64,000 nt of DNA from Desulfurobacterium sp. TC5-1 (lineage in GTDB: Bacteria > Aquificota > Aquificia > Desulfurobacteriales > Desulfurobacteriaceae): assembly GCF_000421485.1 (NCBI RefSeq), contig NZ_ATXC01000002.1, positions 146,519 through 210,518 of the forward strand, read 5' to 3'. Each line of letters opens with the position of its first letter. Within the stretch, counting starts at the first letter, position 1. Below, piece after piece: positions 24,585 through 33,308 of the stretch. Below the pieces are notes generated by a model. It made no database searches. It had not been told where the DNA came from and saw nothing but the letters and a program-made list of their open reading frames with translations. The translations under genes were made by a program, and so were the position numbers.

Positions 24585-25792
24585 TGGAGAGGTTTAAAAT
24601 TTCTGAAAACGTTGAAGCAGTCCTCAATCCCGTAGATGAACTTGACATAACTTCTGTCGTCATCTTTTCAGAAAACGGAAGCGTAACAGACAACGGAAAA
24701 GCAGGACTCACAAACTTGTCCCTCCACGTTGGTCTAAAAAGGAGTGTTTCAAAAACGACCAAGGAAATAGCATTCTTAACAGAACCTTACGGTTCATCGA
24801 TAATTCCAGAAACAGGAAAAGATTTTTCTACTATATCTTTCCAGATAACTCCCGATGGATTCCCGGTCTTCATAGAAGTCCTCTCTGAACTGATAACGGA
24901 ACCGGCCTTTACCGAAGAAGATTTCATAATAGAAAAAGAGACAACCATTGCTGCCATAAGGGCAAGACTTGAAAGTGCATTTTCGTTTGGTTACGAAGAA
25001 TTTAACCTTTTCACCTATAAAAACACACCTTACAAAAATCTACCGTCCGGAACGGTAGAAACCGTCGTGCCCATAACTCTCAACGACCTTAAAGAGAAAT
25101 ACAGAAGGTTTTTTAACGAAGGAAAATTCATTATTTCAATTGCAGGGAAAATCCCCGAAAATGTGGAAAAACTACTCTCTAAACTTCCCATAAAGGGAGG
25201 AAAGAACAGAAAACTTCTCTTTAAAACGCCCATTGAAAAAAGTGAAAGTGTAAACTTATGCAGGAAAGGTTCAACACAAACCTTCATAATAAGAGGATAC
25301 GAAGCACCGTCAGTAAATGACTGGAAAAAGTACGTCTCCTATAAGCTGCTGAACACCGTTGTAGGTGATGGATTTAACTCTATCCTCTTTCAGCAGCTAC
25401 GGGAAAAACAGGGACTTGCCTATTCAACAGGTTCCTTCTTCCCGACACTAAAAAATCCTGGAAGATTTGTCATATACATAGGCACGTCGCCGGAAAAGGA
25501 AGAACAGGCACTAAAAGGCATTGACAACCTGATAGAAAACCTGCCGGCGTTAATCGGCGAAGAAGATATTAACAGGGCCAAAAACTACCTTAAAGGGACT
25601 TATCTACTTGACCACGAGAAAAGACTACGAAAAGCCTGGTACTACGGATGGTGGACAGTGCTGACAGGAACACCGGAAAAAGACACCCAATACATAGAAG
25701 AGATTGAATCACTAACACTTAAAGACGTAAAAGAAGCAGCTGAAGAGTTAAGTAAAAAACCCTACCATCAGGTAATCGTCTGCAATGGATAG
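24584..25792 (+). CDS. M16 peptidase-like protein lacking the zinc motif
   Basis: The 402-residue protein has the two-domain M16 fold, seen in the N-terminal half around GLTNLSLHVGL and the C-terminal half in LFQQLREKQGLAYSTGSF, a strong M16 hallmark. The catalytic HxxEH should lie in the first segment, but the sequence is NLSLH there, so the first histidine and the glutamate are missing. The protein is therefore probably a non-catalytic partner of an active M16 subunit coded elsewhere, as in heterodimeric bacterial M16 proteases. ATG 24584 overlaps the purN stop, and a GGAGG lies eight bases upstream. Confidence 0.8.
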   Translation: MERFKISENVEAVLNPVDELDITSVVIFSENGSVTDNGKAGLTNLSLHVGLKRSVSKTTKEIAFLTEPYGSSIIPETGKDFSTISFQITPDGFPVFIEVLSELITEPAFTEEDFIIEKETTIAAIRARLESAFSFGYEEFNLFTYKNTPYKNLPSGTVETVVPITLNDLKEKYRRFFNEGKFIISIAGKIPENVEKLLSKLPIKGGKNRKLLFKTPIEKSESVNLCRKGSTQTFIIRGYEAPSVNDWKKYVSYKLLNTVVGDGFNSILFQQLREKQGLAYSTGSFFPTLKNPGRFVIYIGTSPEKEEQALKGIDNLIENLPALIGEEDINRAKNYLKGTYLLDHEKRLRKAWYYGWWTVLTGTPEKDTQYIEEIESLTLKDVKEAAEELSKKPYHQVIVCNG

Positions 25793-26261
25793 CGTAATAG
25801 TTGTAAGTATGTGTTTATTAGGAATACGATGCCGTTACGACGGAAAGAGTGTTCCGTGGGAAGGATTAAAGTTTATTAAGGATAGGTTTTTTATCCTTCC
25901 CGTCTGTCCGGAACAGCTTGGAGGACTTTCAACGCCAAGATCTCCATCAAAAATAGAGAAAGGAGACGGCTTCACCGTTTTAGAAGGAAAAAGCAGAGTT
26001 TTAACCGTTGAAGAAAAAACAGACGTGACAGCAAATTTTGTGAAAGGTGCGCAGGAGGCACTCAAAATAGTAAATCTATTCAGAGAAAATGTGAAAGCTG
26101 TAATATTAAAGGAGAAAAGTCCTTCGTGCGGCGTGAAAACCATATATAATTTTAACTCAGACTCTCTAAAAGCAGGGAAAGGCGTAGCAGCAGCCCTATT
26201 TATTAAAAATGGCTACCGCGTTTTAAGTTCTGACGAACTTGAAGAGATAGAAAAACTTTAA
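25785..26261 (+). CDS. DUF523 family protein
   Basis: The 158-residue protein matches DUF523: the N-terminal VSMCLLGIRCRYDGKS with two cysteines, VCPEQLGGLSTPR, and LKEKSPSCGVKTIYN in the middle. The paired cysteine motifs suggest a metal or Fe-S site, but function is unknown. The gene overlaps the M16 gene by eight bases, which implies co-expression rather than a shared function. Confidence 0.85.
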   Translation: MDSVIVVSMCLLGIRCRYDGKSVPWEGLKFIKDRFFILPVCPEQLGGLSTPRSPSKIEKGDGFTVLEGKSRVLTVEEKTDVTANFVKGAQEALKIVNLFRENVKAVILKEKSPSCGVKTIYNFNSDSLKAGKGVAAALFIKNGYRVLSSDELEEIEKL

Positions 26262-26273
26262 AAAGGAGTACAG

Positions 26274-27350
26274 ATGAGTAGATTGCCAGAACTTGTTATA
26301 GCAGGACTAAAACCAAAATACCCGATTATCCAGGGCGGAATGGGTGCGAAAGTATCCCTCCACAAACTTGCAGCTGCTGTTGCAAACGCAGGTGGAATGG
26401 GCGTTATATCAGCCGTTCTACTCCAGGAAAAAGACAGAAAAAAGGAACCCAAAAAGACTTGCAAAGGCAAAAACCTTGAAGAATTGGGAATGAAGCCTTA
26501 TCTATACGCAACAGAGCTTGCAGAAGAGATAAGAAAAGCAAAGGAACTTGCACCAAACGGTCTGATAGGCGTAAACATAATGTACGCATTGACACACTTT
26601 TACGAACTGCTCCTTACAGCCATTGATGCAGGTGCGGACTTTATCATTCAGGGAGCAGGCTTTGGAAAGGACGTCTTTAAAATATGTAAAACCTTTGACA
26701 TCCCGCTTATAGAGATAGTATCAACGCCAAAAGGCGCCGCTCTATCTGAAAGACTCGGAGCTTCTGCGATAATTGTTGAAAGCGTCGAAGCGGGCGGCCA
26801 TCTTGGAACAGACAAAGGATTGTGGGAAGTTCTTCCAGACATAGTAAAAGCCGTTAAGAAGATACCTGTAATAGCGGCCGGTGGCATTTTCGACGGAAAA
26901 GACATGGCAAAAGCCTTTGAAATGGGTGCAAAAGGCGTTCAAATCGCAACAAGATTTATAGCAACCTACGAATGTGACGCCGATCAAAAATTCAAAGAGT
27001 ATATAATAAATGCGAAGCCGGAAGATTCTATATTTATAAAAAGCCCTGTTGGCATGCCGGCACATGCAGTTAGAAACCCATTTACGGAAAGGTTGGAAAA
27101 GGAAGGGAAAATACCTCACAGATGCCACTACAACTGCTTAAAGACATGTGCAAAGGCAGATTCTATATACTGTATAGCTGATGCCCTGCTTGCATCTGCA
27201 GCGGGCGACGTGGTAAATGGACTTGTATTTTCCGGCAGTAACGTAGGAAGAGTTAACAGAATGTACCACGTTGACGAACTGATACAGGAACTTGTAAAAG
27301 AGTGCGAAGAGGAACTTGCAAAGAAAAATCTTAACTTCCGGGGGGAATGA
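26274..27350 (+). CDS. Nitronate monooxygenase / 2-nitropropane dioxygenase-like flavoprotein
   Basis: The 358-residue TIM-barrel FMN protein begins PIIQGGMGAKVSLHKLAAAV, has the phosphate-binding stretch VESVEAGGHLGTD, then AAGGIFDGKDMAKA and GVQIATRF. These match the nitronate monooxygenase/FabK superfamily. A cysteine-containing C-terminal stretch (CHYNCLKTC, about residues 284-292) is typical of a widespread anaerobic subgroup. Annotation as nitronate monooxygenase is by family only. An enoyl-ACP reductase role (FabK) is possible but less likely by motif and length. Confidence 0.8.
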   Translation: MSRLPELVIAGLKPKYPIIQGGMGAKVSLHKLAAAVANAGGMGVISAVLLQEKDRKKEPKKTCKGKNLEELGMKPYLYATELAEEIRKAKELAPNGLIGVNIMYALTHFYELLLTAIDAGADFIIQGAGFGKDVFKICKTFDIPLIEIVSTPKGAALSERLGASAIIVESVEAGGHLGTDKGLWEVLPDIVKAVKKIPVIAAGGIFDGKDMAKAFEMGAKGVQIATRFIATYECDADQKFKEYIINAKPEDSIFIKSPVGMPAHAVRNPFTERLEKEGKIPHRCHYNCLKTCAKADSIYCIADALLASAAGDVVNGLVFSGSNVGRVNRMYHVDELIQELVKECEEELAKKNLNFRGE

Positions 27351-28150
27351 TGAAAAAGATACTTGTTGCTGCAGTTTTTCCTCTTCTGCTGGCAGGTTGC
27401 GTTCAGACACAGCCGGTAAACACAACACCTGCAAAGCAGGAGAGCGCATACGATAAAAAACTTGAAGAATTAGAAAAACGTATATCTTCAATAGAAGCAA
27501 AAAGTTTACAGAACAGCGCTCAAATTAAAACTCTCAACGAGAGAGTCGCCAGAGTAGAGGACAGGCTCGTTGAAGACGAAAAAGAAATATACGAACTCAA
27601 GAAAACATCACAGCAGACACAAAAAGTTTTGAAAGAAATAACCGTATCTGCTAAATCCGCCGTACAACCGGAAAATCAAACAGAGGCAGTTCCGCAGGAA
27701 ACTGCCGAAGTCGAGCAACCTTCAGCAGAAGTCCAAACACCAGAAGTAATAAATGTATCTGACGAAGACATCTATAAAAAGGCTTTCAACGCAATGGAAT
27801 CGGGTGAACTCGACACGGCCAGAATCCTGTTTGAAACACTGGTTAAAAGGTATCCGGACAGTCCTCTGGCAGACAACTCCCTCTACTGGATAGGTGAAAT
27901 ATTCTACTCCCACGGCGATTACGCAACAGCACTTGACTACTTCAAAAAGGTTGTTGACAACTACTCAAACTACTACCCATCACCAAAAGGAAACAAAGTG
28001 CCTGCAGCCCTGCTTAAAGAAGCCCTCTGCTACAAAGGACTCGGTGACAATGCAAAAGCAAAGCAGCTGCTGAAAAAACTGATTTCAAAATACCCTTCAA
28101 CAAACGAAGCAGCCATAGCCAAAGTAAAACTGATGGAACTTGGAGATTGA
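27350..28150 (+). CDS. cpoB: CpoB/YbgF-like lipoprotein with coiled coil and TPRs
   Basis: The first residues are a lipoprotein signal with lipobox LLAGC. A coiled coil of about 65 residues follows, then a Pro/Glu-rich linker, then three TPR-like repeats from about residue 140 (AFNAMESGELDTARILFE, GEIFYSHGDYATALDYF, CYKGLGDNAKAKQLL). That is the layout of CpoB, which coordinates peptidoglycan synthesis and outer-membrane constriction with the Tol-Pal system. No tol or pal genes are present here. ATG 27350 is better spaced from GGGGG than ATG 27347. Confidence 0.8.
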   Translation: MKKILVAAVFPLLLAGCVQTQPVNTTPAKQESAYDKKLEELEKRISSIEAKSLQNSAQIKTLNERVARVEDRLVEDEKEIYELKKTSQQTQKVLKEITVSAKSAVQPENQTEAVPQETAEVEQPSAEVQTPEVINVSDEDIYKKAFNAMESGELDTARILFETLVKRYPDSPLADNSLYWIGEIFYSHGDYATALDYFKKVVDNYSNYYPSPKGNKVPAALLKEALCYKGLGDNAKAKQLLKKLISKYPSTNEAAIAKVKLMELGD

Positions 28151-28153
28151 TAG

Positions 28154-28543
28154 ATGAATGAAAGAGATATGAGAATCAAAGGACTTGCATATAGAGGCTT
28201 CGATCTCTGGCTTAACCTTGAACTTTCGAAGTTCCGGCCGGACGGCGGTTACGAAGAGGTCGAAAGGTTTCTGTCAAAACGGTTCAAAACGGAAAATCTC
28301 AATCCCTTGCTTGAAGTTTTAGGACTCCTTGAAATGGCATTAATAGAGGATGCTCTGAAAGGTAAGGAGTACTTTACTGAAGAAGAGAGAGAACAGGTAA
28401 TAAAAGAGGTTGTGGAGCAGCTTGCGTCTGACTTTCCCCTCATAGTGGAAGAGATGGAAAAGATAGCAGAAAGTATAAATGGTAAAATTAGCCAGTTCAA
28501 GGAGCTTGCTAAAAAGTATAGAGAAAAGGAAGGAGGCAATTAA
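28154..28543 (+). CDS. Uncharacterised helical protein (129 aa)
   Basis: I do not recognise this family. The sequence is highly charged and predicted helical throughout, starting MRIKGLAYRGFDLWLNLEL, with no signal peptide, membrane segment or metal motif. It lies between the CpoB-like gene (three bases) and ino1 (no gap), with the ino1 ribosome site AAGGAGG inside its last codons, so it is certainly in the same transcript. A role near cell envelope or solute metabolism is only guesswork from the neighbours. Confidence 0.75.
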   Translation: MNERDMRIKGLAYRGFDLWLNLELSKFRPDGGYEEVERFLSKRFKTENLNPLLEVLGLLEMALIEDALKGKEYFTEEEREQVIKEVVEQLASDFPLIVEEMEKIAESINGKISQFKELAKKYREKEGGN

Positions 28544-29641
28544 ATGTCAGGGAAAATAAAAGTTGCCATAGTAGGGGTTGGAAACTGTGCCAGTTCCCTC
28601 ATACAGGGAATTTACTACTACCAGGGGAAGTCAGAAAAAGATATATCTGGACTTATGCACTACGATATAGGCGGCTATAGACCGTGGGACATAGAAATCG
28701 TTGCCGCATTTGACATTGATAAAAGAAAAGTTGGAAAGGATGTAAGCAGGGCAATTTTTGAAAAGCCAAACTGCACGACCGTTTTCAATCCCGATGTTCC
28801 GGAAATGGGTGTTGAAGTCCAGATGGGACCCGTTCTTGACGGCTTTGCAGAACACATGAATGAGTACCCGGAAGACCAGAGATTCGTGGTAGCTGACAAG
28901 GAACCTGTCGACGTAACAAAAGTTTTAAAAGAATCGGGAGCAGAGGTTGTTATCAACTACTTACCTGTTGGCTCTGAAGAAGCAACAAGATACTATGCCC
29001 GGTGCGCTCTTGACGCTGGATGCGCCTTTGTCAACTGTATTCCTGTTTTCATAGCATCAGACAGCGAATGGGCTAAAAAGTTTGAAGAAAAAGGACTACC
29101 AATCGTCGGAGACGACATAAAATCACAGGTGGGCGCAACAATCACTCACAGAGTTCTGGCAACACTCATGTCAGACAGAGGCGTTGCAATAGACAGAACC
29201 TACCAGTTAAACTTTGGTGGAAACACAGACTTCTTAAACATGCTCGAAAGAAAAAGACTTAAAACAAAGAAAATATCAAAAACGGAAGCCGTTCGCTCAC
29301 TGATTCCGTACCCTATGGCTGACAACAACATTCATATAGGACCAAGTGACTACGTCCCATGGCTTAAAGACAACAAAATTGCATACATAAGACTTGAAGG
29401 AAGGCTCTTTGGCGACGTTCCAATGTACATAGAATTGAAACTATCCGTTGAAGACTCACCAAACAGTGCAGGTTCTGCAATTGATGCTATAAGATGTGCA
29501 AAAGTTGGACTTGATAGAAAGATAGGCGGTCCCCTCTACTCCATCTCTTCATACACGATGAAACATCCACCTATCCAGTATCCGGACTGGAAAGCAAAAG
29601 AGCTTGTTGATAGATTTATCAAAGGTGAAGTGGAAAGGTAA
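28544..29641 (+). CDS. ino1: Inositol-3-phosphate synthase
   Basis: The 365-residue protein converts glucose 6-phosphate to inositol phosphate with NAD as cofactor. The NAD motif [28 protein letters not shown] and the catalytic-domain segments [15 protein letters not shown] and [12 protein letters not shown] are typical of the short prokaryotic form. In thermophiles the product feeds di-myo-inositol phosphate, a heat-protective solute. In other bacteria it feeds phosphatidylinositol or mycothiol. Pgi, which supplies or removes its substrate, lies elsewhere in the window. The gene ends at a strong bidirectional terminator. Confidence 0.92.
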   Translation: MSGKIKVAIVGVGNCASSLIQGIYYYQGKSEKDISGLMHYDIGGYRPWDIEIVAAFDIDKRKVGKDVSRAIFEKPNCTTVFNPDVPEMGVEVQMGPVLDGFAEHMNEYPEDQRFVVADKEPVDVTKVLKESGAEVVINYLPVGSEEATRYYARCALDAGCAFVNCIPVFIASDSEWAKKFEEKGLPIVGDDIKSQVGATITHRVLATLMSDRGVAIDRTYQLNFGGNTDFLNMLERKRLKTKKISKTEAVRSLIPYPMADNNIHIGPSDYVPWLKDNKIAYIRLEGRLFGDVPMYIELKLSVEDSPNSAGSAIDAIRCAKVGLDRKIGGPLYSISSYTMKHPPIQYPDWKAKELVDRFIKGEVER

Positions 29642-29659
29642 AAAGTCCTTAAAAATAAA

Positions 29660-29690
29660 AAAAAAGGGGGCTTCAAAGCCCCTTTTTTAC
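29660..29690. terminator. Bidirectional intrinsic terminator between ino1 and mtnP
   Basis: GGGGCT and AGCCCC pair around a TCAA loop, with an A run on the left and six T on the right, so it reads as a hairpin plus T tract on both strands. It ends the plus-strand ino1 transcript and the minus-strand mtnP transcript, which converge here with stop codons under 25 bases away. Confidence 0.9.
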
Positions 29691-29691
29691 T

Positions 29692-30546
29692 TTAAATTCT
29701 ATCTTTTATTAGAAGCTCAAGCCTTTTCATCGCCTCTTCAGAGATATACTCTTTTTTTGTCTGAATAGCACCAACAAGCGCCGTTTTTGCGTAAGAGTTT
29801 TCAATGTCTTCTGGCTTAATCGTCTCTATAACACGCTTAAGCATCCTTTTAGCATTCTCAATGTTCTTCGCCATAGTGGCAAGAACTTTTTCAACGTTAA
29901 CCTCTTCACCTTCCTTCCATACATCGTAATCTGTTGCAAGAGCAACAGCCGCATAAGGAATCTCTGCTTCCCTTGTGAGCTTTGCTTCAGGGATGTTTGT
30001 CATTCCAATCACATCAACACCCCAGCTCCTGTAAATCTTTGATTCAGCCTTTGTTGAAAATTGAGGTCCCTCTATACAGATGTAAGTTCCTTCTCTATGA
30101 ACCGGGATACCTTCATCAAGGCAGGCCTTGTAAATAAGCTCGTTCAAACATTCGCAGGTGGGTTTATCGAAAGGAATGTGGGCAACGATGCCGTTACCAA
30201 AAAACGTAGAAGGTCTGTTTTTTGTTCTGTCAAAGTACTGGGTAACTATAACAAAATCACCGGGCTTTATTTCTTCCTTCATTGAACCAACAGCACTGAC
30301 AGAGAGAATGGCATCAACGCCGAGCATTTTAAATCCGTAAATGTTTGCTCTATAAGGAACTTCTGAAGGAAGGTAAACGTGTCCCCTTCCGTGTCTTGGA
30401 AGGAAATAGACATCCTTACCGGCAAGTTTTCCGTGAATGTAAGCATCTGAAGGTTTACCAAAAGGTGTATCAAGTGTTATTTCCTCAACATCGGTAAGAC
30501 CTTCAATGTCGTAAAGTCCGCTTCCACCGATAATTCCTATCTTCAT
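29692..30546 (-). CDS. mtnP: S-methyl-5'-thioadenosine phosphorylase
   Basis: The 284-residue enzyme splits methylthioadenosine to adenine and methylthioribose phosphate, recycling the by-product of polyamine synthesis. Its motifs include GIIGGSGLYDIEGL, PRHGRGHVYLPSEVPYRANI, and the C-terminal MTNIPEAKLTREAEI followed by ATDYDVW, all typical of the MTAP family. The speD gene about 15 kb away suggests polyamine synthesis as the source of substrate. The length and motif set match thermophile MTAPs, which may also take inosine or adenosine. Confidence 0.93.
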   Translation of the reverse strand: MKIGIIGGSGLYDIEGLTDVEEITLDTPFGKPSDAYIHGKLAGKDVYFLPRHGRGHVYLPSEVPYRANIYGFKMLGVDAILSVSAVGSMKEEIKPGDFVIVTQYFDRTKNRPSTFFGNGIVAHIPFDKPTCECLNELIYKACLDEGIPVHREGTYICIEGPQFSTKAESKIYRSWGVDVIGMTNIPEAKLTREAEIPYAAVALATDYDVWKEGEEVNVEKVLATMAKNIENAKRMLKRVIETIKPEDIENSYAKTALVGAIQTKKEYISEEAMKRLELLIKDRI

Positions 30547-30567
30547 ACTCTCCTCCTGAATTCAAAT

Positions 30568-30867
30568 TTACCTATTGAAGGATATCTCTTTACCGCCTTC
30601 TTCAACCTTTATTATCGTTCCCATACCCCAAACATTAATCACTTTATCACCGTCGTTATCAACGCCTTCAAGAATCTTGACAGTAATATTCTTAACACCG
30701 TTCCCGCCGATATCCTCAGCCTGCTGCTCAAGCATTGCAACAACCCTCATAACAGGGTCAATCGGAAGCTCGCCGTTGAACCAGTTTTTCTCTTTCTGCT
30801 GAATGAAAGCGTAAGCTATGTTTATAACCTCATGCTTCTGTGGAACTTCTCCAAAAGAGAGAATCAT
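30568..30867 (-). CDS. Uncharacterised 99-aa protein, possibly YbjQ-like
   Basis: The protein is not confidently recognised. It contains VMRVVAMLEQQAEDIGGNG, then VKNITVKILEGV and VWGMGTIIKV. This is vaguely like the helix-GxN-strand pattern and GTxxxV tail of YbjQ/DUF74-type small proteins, which form multimeric beta barrels. It lies 21 bases before mtnP on the same strand with AGGTTTAAAGATG before its start, and 73 bases after flhA. It may therefore be at the end of the flagellar transcript or have its own promoter. Confidence 0.7.
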   Translation of the reverse strand: MILSFGEVPQKHEVINIAYAFIQQKEKNWFNGELPIDPVMRVVAMLEQQAEDIGGNGVKNITVKILEGVDNDGDKVINVWGMGTIIKVEEGGKEISFNR

Positions 30868-30940
30868 CTTTAAACCTCCGTAGGACTGTTGTTAGTGCCA
30901 TTATTCTACAACAAAATCAACTTCCAAAGACAAAGGAAAA

Positions 30941-33019
30941 TCACTCTCCGACTGTTCCTACGACGTTAACCTTTGCGCCCGGTTCTACTTCAGAGTAAGA
31001 AAGAACAACAATATTTGGTGCATACGGTTCTATTATCTTTTTAAGAAAACGGCGAACGGCAGGAGAGGTGAGAATAACCGGAACTGCCTGCTTCCTGGTG
31101 AAAATGTCACGGTATTTCATAATGTCACCCATTATTCGCTGAACGAAAGCAGGTTCAAGAGGCGGAAGGTAACCGTCGTTCTGTTTCACCTTTTCTAAAA
31201 TGTAATTTTCTGCTTTTGGAGTCAGCGTCAGAACGGTAATCTCACCGTTCACAGCGTAAAGGTTCGTTATCAAACGGGCAAGTGCCTGTCTTACAAATTC
31301 GGTGAGGATGTCCGGATCCTGCGTTTTTGAAATGTTATCTGAAAGCGCCTCCAGGATAGTCATAAGGTCTTTAACAGGAATGCCCTCTTTAAGCAAATTC
31401 TGAAGAACCCTGTGAACGACACCTAAAGGCACCTGCTCCGGAACGATGTCTTTAACGAGAGGATACTTCCTGGCAAGGTTGTCTATGAGCTCTTTTGTTT
31501 CAACCCTTCCCAAAATCTCGTAGGCATGTTTCTTGATAACTTCCGAAAGATGAGTAATTATAACTGTTGGAATGTCAACAACAGTATATCCCAAAAGTTT
31601 TGCCCTATCTTTCAGGTTAGGTGCTATCCAGTAAGCTGTAAGCCCGAATGCCGGCTCTTTTGTCTCCTTCCCGGGAATCTTTTCCTTTGTTGTCCCCGTA
31701 TCAATGGCAAGTAGCTTGTTAGGCTCTACCTCACCTCTGGCAACCTCAACATCTCTTATTAAAATTCTATACTCACCCGGTTTAAGCTCAAGATTATCTT
31801 TTATGTGAACAAGGGGAATGATTATTCCTAACTCTTTAGCAAGCTGCTTTCTTAGCGATTTTATCCTCTTAACAATTTCCCCTTTTTTCTTATCCTCAAC
31901 ATAAGGTATCAAAGCATAACCTATTTCCATTGCCAGCGTTTCCGGTGGAGAAATCACATCTTCTTCCTCTTCTTTCGCCTTTGCCTCTTTTAAAAGCTCT
32001 TTTGCCCTCTCTTCTGCCTCTTTTAACTCTTTCTCTTTAGTAGCTTCGTAAACCATGTAGGCAACTATTGCAATGAGAGAAGCTACAAGCAGGAACGGAA
32101 TTGTTGGCATTCCCGGAACGATACCCATAACTGCAAGAGTTCCTGCCGCCATGAAAAGGGCTTTATGGTAACCTGTCAACTGCTTGAAAATTTCCGTTCC
32201 AAGGTCAGTCTCGGCTGCTGCTCTTGTAACCATAAGACCGGCCGCGGTTGAGGTAATGAGAGAGGGAATCTGTCCTACAAGTCCATCACCAACGGTAAGA
32301 ATAGTAAATGTTTTTGCGGCATCAGACAAACTCATGTGATGCTGAAAAACACCTATGGCAAGACCGCCAAGGATGTTTATAAGCGTAATGATAATCCCTG
32401 CAATGGCATCGCCACGGATAAACTTCGAAGCACCGTCCATCGCCCCGTAGAAGTCCGCTTCTCTTGCTATTTCCTGACGGCGCCTCTGGGCTTCTTTCTC
32501 ATCGATCAAACCGGCGTTAAGGTCAGCGTCTATCGCCATCTGTTTACCTGGCATGGCGTCAAGAGTAAACCTTGCGGCAACTTCTGAAATCCTTTCAGTA
32601 CCTTTTGTAATGACGATAAAGTTGATTACCACAAGTATCAGGAAAACGATAATACCTACGATGTAGTTACCACCAACGACAAACTGTCCAAAGGCCTCTA
32701 TAACCTTACCGGCTGCCGCAGGTCCCTCATTTCCATGAAGGAGAATTCGCCTTGTTGTTGCAATGTTAAGAGATAGACGAAAAAGCGTTGCGATAAGGAG
32801 TAGAGATGGAAAAGAAGAAAGTTCAAGGGGATGGTTTATATAAATCGTAGTCATCAGAATTAACAGAGATAGTGTAATGCTAAAGGTTAAAAGAATATCA
32901 AGAGCCATAGGAGGAATGGGAAGCACCATCGAGGCAAGAATGGCAAGGAGGAGAAGAACAAAAAGAAGATCAGAATACTTGTAAAGCTTGTTCACGTAGA
33001 GAAGAAGTGTTTCTTTCAT
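30941..33019 (-). CDS. flhA: Flagellar export gate protein FlhA
   Basis: The 692-residue protein is the large export gate component of the flagellar type III secretion system. The N-terminal half holds about eight membrane segments and the family signature RFTLDAMPGKQMAIDADLNAG at roughly residues 146-166. The C-terminal half is the cytosolic ring domain, beginning after the charged EEERAKELLKEAKAKEEEED-like linker. It overlaps the rod-protein gene upstream by four bases (ATGA) and is the last of the flagellar genes in this cluster. FlhB and the other export genes are not in the window. Confidence 0.96.
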   Translation of the reverse strand: MKETLLLYVNKLYKYSDLLFVLLLLAILASMVLPIPPMALDILLTFSITLSLLILMTTIYINHPLELSSFPSLLLIATLFRLSLNIATTRRILLHGNEGPAAAGKVIEAFGQFVVGGNYIVGIIVFLILVVINFIVITKGTERISEVAARFTLDAMPGKQMAIDADLNAGLIDEKEAQRRRQEIAREADFYGAMDGASKFIRGDAIAGIIITLINILGGLAIGVFQHHMSLSDAAKTFTILTVGDGLVGQIPSLITSTAAGLMVTRAAAETDLGTEIFKQLTGYHKALFMAAGTLAVMGIVPGMPTIPFLLVASLIAIVAYMVYEATKEKELKEAEERAKELLKEAKAKEEEEDVISPPETLAMEIGYALIPYVEDKKKGEIVKRIKSLRKQLAKELGIIIPLVHIKDNLELKPGEYRILIRDVEVARGEVEPNKLLAIDTGTTKEKIPGKETKEPAFGLTAYWIAPNLKDRAKLLGYTVVDIPTVIITHLSEVIKKHAYEILGRVETKELIDNLARKYPLVKDIVPEQVPLGVVHRVLQNLLKEGIPVKDLMTILEALSDNISKTQDPDILTEFVRQALARLITNLYAVNGEITVLTLTPKAENYILEKVKQNDGYLPPLEPAFVQRIMGDIMKYRDIFTRKQAVPVILTSPAVRRFLKKIIEPYAPNIVVLSYSEVEPGAKVNVVGTVGE

Positions 33020-33297
33020 AGATTCTCCGCCTTTTTATAGGCGTTAAGGGCATTCTCTATATACTTTGCAAGTCCAAATCTATCAGAGGAGGCAAGTTTA
33101 TTTGCAACTGTCATATCAAACATATCGGTGTACATCTTATCTGAAAAGGAGGAAAACATACCTTCCGGTATTCCCTTTCTCATCTCTTTCAACATAATCT
33201 CAAGAAACGTTGCCTCAAACTCTCTGGCAACGTCTTTTACCGTTTTGATATTTTTAATTGCCGTAACATCCCAGTAAGGAATAATCTTCGGCTCCAT
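33016..33297 (-). CDS. flgJ: Rod-binding protein, FlgJ N-terminal domain only
   Basis: The 93-residue protein matches the N-terminal rod-scaffold part of FlgJ: AREFEATFLEIMLKEMRKG and FSDKMYTDMFDMTVANKLA. The peptidoglycan-hydrolase domain found in enterobacterial FlgJ is absent, as in many other phyla, where a separate enzyme opens the wall. Position between flgI and flhA agrees. It caps rod assembly in the periplasm but has no visible signal peptide, so export would be through the flagellar apparatus. Confidence 0.88.
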   Translation of the reverse strand: MEPKIIPYWDVTAIKNIKTVKDVAREFEATFLEIMLKEMRKGIPEGMFSSFSDKMYTDMFDMTVANKLASSDRFGLAKYIENALNAYKKAENL

Positions 33298-33308
33298 CTC
33301 TCTCCCCG

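Noticed and set aside
26274..27350. FabK enoyl-ACP reductase to complete the fabG-acpP set
   Set aside because: The gene is in a different cluster and carries the cysteine-rich tail of the nitronate monooxygenase-like group. FabK was kept only as an alternative.
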